DNA of 64,000 nt, taken from the NCBI GenBank assembly GCA_039105265.1, contig JAPFFF010000007.1, positions 496,001-560,000 of the forward strand, given 5' to 3'. Shown here piece after piece: positions 59,583 through 64,000 of the stretch. Both the position numbers and the translations under genes were made by a program. The stretch comes from Tritrichomonas musculus (lineage: Eukaryota > Parabasalia > Tritrichomonadida > Tritrichomonadidae). Each line of letters starts with the position of its first letter. The stretch's first letter is position 1. The notes beneath the pieces are model-generated. The model was not told where the DNA came from and ran no database searches. It was given only the letters and a program-made list of their open reading frames with translations.

Positions 59583-60617
59583 TTATTTAGGGGGAACTGG
59601 TCCATCTGGGAAGTTTCTTAACATTTCTTCTGGTGTCCTCATTGTATCTAAGCATTTAGGTAAGTCAACATTATTTGGAAGTTTTGTACCTTCAACAAAA
59701 AGATCGGCGAAAAATGGATGTTTCATGCAGTCTGCAGCTGTCGCTCTTTTTCCTGGAGCATATACAAAAATAGTATTCATCAAATTGATGAATTCAGGAG
59801 GAACATAATTCGGGAGAGCGTCACTGATCTTTCCGGGTCGTGGTCCAAGATATGCGTATTTCTTTTTGTGAGTATAAGTATCAAGATCAACTTGCTTTGG
59901 GGCTCCAACTGTTTTCGAAATGCAATTCATAAGATCATTGTTATTTGCGCCTGTGAATAATTGCCTTCCTTGTAAAAACATTTCACACAAAACGCAGCCA
60001 GCTGCCCAAATATCAATGGCTGTTGTATAAAATTGGCAGTCTAGAAGTAATTCAGGAGCACGATAACTCCTTGTTGCAATATAGGAAACAGAAACTTCAT
60101 CTGGTCTGAGAAACTTAGCACTTCCAAAGTCGCACAACTGTACATCTCCGGTGTTGGAATCAACAAGAACATTAGAAGGCTTAATATCACGATGGCAGAC
60201 ACCATGCGAATGGAGATATGCAAGAGCGGAAAACAATTGATATCCAAAAACTTTAACATAAATTGGTGGAGGAAACGGTGTATGAGACAAAAAAGACGAT
60301 AAGGATTGTGGTAAATAATCTGTAACAAGATGAAGGTACACATCGTTGTTTTTACCTTCGCGTGTTGTATAATGAGTATGATAATGTAGGCAATTTGGGT
60401 GTTTTAATTTTTCAACTAGGTCCAATTCACGATTTTTAAAGTGTGGGTCAAGGCAAACTTTCTTAATTGCAACTTTTTGGTTATTCGAATCAAGAGCAAG
60501 AAAAACAGCTCCAAAAGTGCCAATTCCGATGGTTGAAAGAGTCTTGTAATCACTATTTGGTTGGAGTTGTGTAACAGTTCTGTTAATTCGGCTGTGAGAT
60601 TTGGGTGCGTTTGTCAT
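59583..60617 (-). CDS. GSK3: GSK3/shaggy-like protein kinase
   Basis: A 344-residue CMGC kinase. The glycine loop GIGTFGAV is at 31-38, VAIKK with Lys52, HRDIKPSNVLV with Asp144, and DFG at 163-165. The activation loop VSYIATRSYRAPELL (Tyr179) corresponds to the GSK3 VSYICSRYYRAPEL with its autophosphorylated Tyr. The CMGC insert and the end of the domain (PNYVPPEFINLMN, GKRATAADCMKHPFF) also fit. All catalytic residues are present. GSK3 phosphorylates primed substrates in signalling and metabolism. Short N- and C-terminal extensions flank the domain. Confidence 0.92.
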   Translation of the reverse strand: MTNAPKSHSRINRTVTQLQPNSDYKTLSTIGIGTFGAVFLALDSNNQKVAIKKVCLDPHFKNRELDLVEKLKHPNCLHYHTHYTTREGKNNDVYLHLVTDYLPQSLSSFLSHTPFPPPIYVKVFGYQLFSALAYLHSHGVCHRDIKPSNVLVDSNTGDVQLCDFGSAKFLRPDEVSVSYIATRSYRAPELLLDCQFYTTAIDIWAAGCVLCEMFLQGRQLFTGANNNDLMNCISKTVGAPKQVDLDTYTHKKKYAYLGPRPGKISDALPNYVPPEFINLMNTIFVYAPGKRATAADCMKHPFFADLFVEGTKLPNNVDLPKCLDTMRTPEEMLRNFPDGPVPPK

Positions 60618-61274
60618 TTGGCTATATTTATTTTATTGATATTATTTCTTTATAAAAGAAGAAAACTTTTTGAAACAATTTCTTAAAAAATAATGAAATA
60701 AAAAATCCATATAGCCATTCTATTATTTAATCAAAACATTTTTTTTGATATGTATTATCATTTATTTCCTAAAAAAATACCATGGCCGTTAAATAAATGA
60801 CTATCAGTTGTATTTCAATTAATTGAATGTGAATTAAGCAAGCCCAATTGAAAAAAAAAAATTTTGAACTTAGTTTATCATGAAACCATTTATGTTATCA
60901 TTACAAATAATGGATTATTATAATTACAAATTATAATATATATAAAGTTTTTCTGTATTAGAGCAAAATTTATAGAATAAATTTTTTGAATATTTTTTAT
61001 ATAAAAACAAATAATAAAAATTTGAAGATTTTTTAAAAAATTATTCATTTAATTGTGTCTGGAGCCCTAAATCATATAACGGATTAAGAAAAACATTAAA
61101 AAATCTCGAAAGTGCCATCAATTATTTTCTATTTTCATTTTTATTATGCATATTTATGATTGATTTACTTTAAATCATTTCATTGTCGAAATTGAATCTT
61201 GAAAGAGTAGATTTCTTTGATGAAACTTATTATACATTAAAATAACAAAAATATTTATTTATCTTTTTTCGAAG
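60618..61274. other. Intergenic spacer
   Basis: 657 bp upstream of the GSK3-like gene, up to the tRNA-Cys gene. AT-rich, with no ORF or clear repeat. A and T runs are frequent near 60850 and 61020. Confidence 0.5.
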
Positions 61275-61346
61275 GGGGCCGTAGCTCACCGGTAGAGCAT
61301 TGGATTGCAGATCCAGCGGTAATCGGTTCGATTCCGGTCAGCCCCT
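61275..61346 (+). tRNA. tRNA-Cys(GCA)
   Basis: 72-nt cloverleaf. Acceptor GGGGCCG pairs with CAGCCCC apart from one C-A mismatch at position 6-67. The D arm is GCTC/GAGC. The anticodon arm TTGGA-TTGCAGA-TCCAG gives anticodon GCA. The T loop is TTCGATT, and the discriminator T73 is the base typical of cysteine tRNAs. A T run (Pol III terminator) starts one base after the end. Confidence 0.95.
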
Positions 61347-62179
61347 CTTTTTTTATTTTTGCTTTACCTTACCTTTTTTAAATGCTATTTTCGCAATCTA
61401 CACCTTCAATCTATTCTAACCATGCAAAAATTCCAAAATTTTTCTAAAAATCAAATTTTATATGTAAAATCCTACCCCAACCTTACTTATCAAACTCAGA
61501 AAATTAATTTTACTCATACTATTATAGCGAATGTACCTTTATTGGCAACAAACCAAAATGTAACGATATCTTTCAATTCTCTAATTATGCTCCTAACACC
61601 AAATATCTATACCAAAAAGATCCTACACTATATGACAAATGTTATTATTTCGAATATAATCCAAATTCAAACATTATAAATTCTATCCAATATTTTAATC
61701 TCTCGCTCAAAAAATTCGAAACACAAAATCTCTCATTTGCAGACAAAATAAAACTTAACATTGTGGAAGATCCAGTTATTCCCGATAAAGATGAAAATTG
61801 GTATCGATTTTCATCTGATGATAACTCGACGAATACTTAACCGATTGACTTCGATGTTTCACCAATCGATAGCGGTGATAGTGAAGATTCTATTGATATT
61901 CATTTGATCATAGTAGAATGATTGTAAGTAGTCTAAAATCGACTGTTTTTGTCAACAGATTCAAACAACATACTACTTGATCAAGATAAAGCTTTAATCA
62001 GTAATCTCATCAGTAAACATACTATCATCGTTCCACAACAAGATCTAACTTCAATCATCAAACAAAGTGTACCAGATACAACGGAAATTAAAGATGATAT
62101 TCCAGCTATGTCTGCAAAAGACATGAAAAAACCTCAAAAAACCCAATCTTGGAAAGTACTCAAAAAGAGATAACGTTTA
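61347..62179 (+). other. Decayed coding-like stretch of unidentified origin
   Basis: Directly downstream of tRNA-Cys, about 800 bp look coding-like in composition: C-richer than the true spacers here, with codon-like periodicity and Asn/Asp/Ser-rich translations in segments, but no intact ORF of useful length. I find no homology by eye. It could be an old mobile or host gene, and it is interrupted on its right by the pogo-type transposon. I make no attempt to assign a family. Confidence 0.4.
61348..61354 (+). terminator. Pol III terminator of tRNA-Cys
   Basis: T7 run starting one base after the discriminator. Confidence 0.75.
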
Positions 62180-62306
62180 CTGGGAAATTCAATAATTTTG
62201 TCAAAAACTGGGAAATTCAATAATTTTGGCAAAATTTTGGCGCCAAAATATGTACGTTAAAAACAATAATATGCTTTTAATTCATGAATAAACGGATATT
62301 TTTACT

Positions 62307-62311
62307 TCATT
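62307..62311 (+). promoter_or_regulatory. Initiator-like motif TCATT of the transposase gene
   Basis: TCATT with its A 13 nt before the transposase ATG, consistent with the trichomonad Inr, so the element seems to carry its own promoter. Confidence 0.3.
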
Positions 62312-62321
62312 TTTATTTAGT

Positions 62322-63704
62322 ATGAATAGCATACCAGCACACATATTATTGACAGCAGAAGTCAGGTTTCAAGACACGCCAGAAGATAAGGCTGCGCATG
62401 TGAAAAAATTATGTATTAATCTTCCTTTACCAACAATCTGCAAGGAACTAAATGCAGATTATCAAAAAACTTTAAGAAGATATAAAGCCCTAGAAGAAGG
62501 GAAAGAATGGACTGGAGTAGGACGACCTCCTCTTATAAATTATAAAGATGCAATTTCTATTCATTCAATGATCAAACAGAAATTCCGTAAAAAAGATTGT
62601 GCTGATTATACAGATATTGCTAATTGTCTAGATGATAAATACAGAAAGAAATTAGAAAAAATGGCCCCAGAAGATAGAGAAAAATACCCTCCAAATTTAA
62701 GAAAGAATTATAAATATGAAGCGTCAAACAGACTTCAACTCAACACAAAATGTCCATGTACTATAGATAAAGACAGATATGAATGTGCGACAACCAAAAC
62801 TATTGAATATTTTTTTGAAAATACATATACGGAGGAAATGTGCTCAGGTGTTCCCCCACAATTATGTTTCAACTCAGATGAGACTAGTGTTGAAATTAGT
62901 AAGCCAAGAAAAATAATAATACCACCAGGAGAGCAGGAAGGACACAAAGTTGATAAATTTCATTTTTCATGTCACATTTCCGCAATGGTGACAATAAATG
63001 CGGCTGGCGATGACTTTGTCCCATATATTATTGTACCATTAAAAAACATGCCCAAAGATCTAACACCTTTAGTAGCTGGAGGTAAAATAGATATCGGTGG
63101 ATCAGACAATGGATGGATAAATGATGAATGTTTCGAATGTTGGGCCAAAAAATTCATTGAAAGAGTAATTGAAATTCGAAAAACATACCATTTCGATCAG
63201 AAACAAAAGGCCATTTTGTTCCTTGATGGACACGGCTCAAGAAATAACCGTCATGTCATGGATCTTTTTAAAAAGGCCAATATTGAAGTAATTATTTTCC
63301 CGCCTCATTTAACTCATATCATGCAACCCTTTGATAGGGTTGTAGCTCGACCTCTTAAAGATGCATTGTCAAGAATTGCATCGCATATAATTGATGAAAT
63401 AGATGAAAATGAGCAAGAAAAAATTTCAGTCGTTCGTACAGCCGAAATACAAGGATTCGTCGATGCCCATCGAATTGCAACAACAACACACAATTGCCGT
63501 ATTGCTTTTGAAGCTTGTAGGCTTTTACCGCGCAATCCTGAAAAAATTCTAAAAAATAAAAATGTTCATGTTTCACAAAAGAATTTTATTCAAACTGATC
63601 TTGTTCCTAATAATGCAATTAAAATTTCAGGTCTTTGTATAACATCTGATGATGTAAGACCTTTACTTCGTAAGAAAAGTCCAGGGAAAAAAAGCAAGAA
63701 ATAA
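62322..63704 (+). CDS. Pogo/DDE_1 family transposase
   Basis: A 460-residue transposase. The N-terminal ~80 residues form a helix-turn-helix region (LPTICKELNADYQKTLRRY) followed by GRPP, an AT-hook-like DNA-binding mark. The catalytic core has FNSDET (Asp186), FLDGHGSRNN (Asp302) and QPFDRVV (Asp338), the DDD triad and the DGHGS phrase typical of the pogo/Tigger branch (CENP-B relatives). About 35 residues separate the second and third Asp. The end is basic (KKSPGKKSKK), probably a nuclear signal. The reading frame is intact. It is enclosed by the inverted repeats of the element and shares no sequence with the host genes here. Confidence 0.93.
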   Translation: MNSIPAHILLTAEVRFQDTPEDKAAHVKKLCINLPLPTICKELNADYQKTLRRYKALEEGKEWTGVGRPPLINYKDAISIHSMIKQKFRKKDCADYTDIANCLDDKYRKKLEKMAPEDREKYPPNLRKNYKYEASNRLQLNTKCPCTIDKDRYECATTKTIEYFFENTYTEEMCSGVPPQLCFNSDETSVEISKPRKIIIPPGEQEGHKVDKFHFSCHISAMVTINAAGDDFVPYIIVPLKNMPKDLTPLVAGGKIDIGGSDNGWINDECFECWAKKFIERVIEIRKTYHFDQKQKAILFLDGHGSRNNRHVMDLFKKANIEVIIFPPHLTHIMQPFDRVVARPLKDALSRIASHIIDEIDENEQEKISVVRTAEIQGFVDAHRIATTTHNCRIAFEACRLLPRNPEKILKNKNVHVSQKNFIQTDLVPNNAIKISGLCITSDDVRPLLRKKSPGKKSKK

Positions 63705-63796
63705 AAATTAATTTTTATTTATTTTTTTATTTTCAAAATTTTTGCCAAAATTATTGAATTTCCCAGTTTTTGACAAAATTATTGAATTTCCCAGTA

Positions 63797-64000
63797 AACA
63801 ATATGATGAAAATGTTACAATCGAAAAATTGCTTTCTGTTGCCCATGTTATGAGACAATTGATGTAACATAACTTAAAAATCATCATCCCTGCTCTATCA
63901 TGCGATCTGCTCTCTTTGTCGTTTCGTTGGCACAACAAGCTGTCAAAAAAAATTCTTCACAACCAAAATTCTGGGTATTTATAGTGATTCACATACACAA
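63797..64000. other. Right flank of the transposon
   Basis: 204 bp up to the window edge. The composition is GC-richer than the spacers and coding-like, as on the left side, but no assignable gene is visible. Confidence 0.35.

Larger units (their letters stand above)
62180..63794 (+). mobile_element. Pogo-type DNA transposon with 55-bp perfect terminal repeats
   Basis: A 1615-bp element. The left end 62180-62234 and right end 63740-63794 are perfect inverted repeats of 55 bp. Each end holds two direct copies (28 and 27 bp) of a unit starting CTGGGAAATTCAATAATTTTG, so the arrangement is of the IR/DR type known in some Tc1/mariner elements. The flanks are TA on both sides (62178-62179 and 63795-63796), the target duplication of the Tc1/mariner/pogo superfamily. 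A single intact transposase ORF lies between. Complete ends and an intact ORF suggest a recent, perhaps still active copy. Confidence 0.9.

Noticed and set aside
61921-61960. Possible intron, GTAAGTA followed by CAACAG, near 61.93 kb
   Set aside because: Trichomonad introns have a fused branch point and acceptor (ACTAACACACAG-like), which is absent, and the flanking sequence is not an intact gene.
1-64000. CRISPR arrays, bacterial operons or Shine-Dalgarno sites
   Set aside because: No regularly spaced palindromic repeats exist and the genes are eukaryotic families with single-gene spacing.

Overview
The window looks like nuclear DNA of a parabasalid flagellate, most like Tritrichomonas or a relative (my inference). 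The reasons are very AT-rich DNA, long uninterrupted ORFs without visible introns, short AT-rich spacers, TCAYW initiator-like motifs a few bases before several start codons (the trichomonad Inr), axonemal coiled-coil genes, and a capping-enzyme-like gene with the fused phosphatase plus guanylyltransferase layout of trichomonads, animals and plants. The standard genetic code fits every gene.

Layout. 1-2.1 kb: minus-strand PP2A/PP4/PP6-type phosphatase (partial) and a PDI-like protein. 2.6-11.1 kb: plus-strand degenerate mRNA-capping-enzyme homologue, a pseudokinase and a half-size ABCA transporter. 11.3-19.1 kb: minus-strand TOR kinase and a Rab-like GTPase. 19.7-26.3 kb: giant ubiquitin-specific protease. 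26.5-29.8 kb: minus-strand acidic, probably lipid-anchored protein and an alpha-solenoid protein. 30.1-46.1 kb: a plus-strand run with PP2A B'' subunit, a second TOR kinase, coiled-coil (DUF4795-like) protein, CK1-family kinase, GPN-loop GTPase and a short Vps39-like protein. 46.2-51.8 kb: tRNA-Ile(GAU) and three coiled-coil genes, one recognisably CCDC96/CFAP184. 52.3-60.6 kb: acyl-CoA synthetase, an inactive-looking metacaspase homologue, WD40 protein, solenoid protein and a GSK3-like kinase. 61.3-64 kb: tRNA-Cys, a decayed coding-like stretch and a complete-looking pogo-type DNA transposon.

Several genes belong to growth and signalling control (two TOR kinases, PP2A-type catalytic and B'' subunits, GSK3, CK1), but trichomonad genes are mostly transcribed singly and I see no operon logic. 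A striking theme is the number of enzyme folds that have lost catalytic residues: capping enzyme, kinase, metacaspase, an altered GPN loop and a Rab with a changed switch II. The most novel object is the capping-enzyme-like gene, in which both catalytic centres are degenerate and nine tandem 11-residue tyrosine-rich repeats lie between them.
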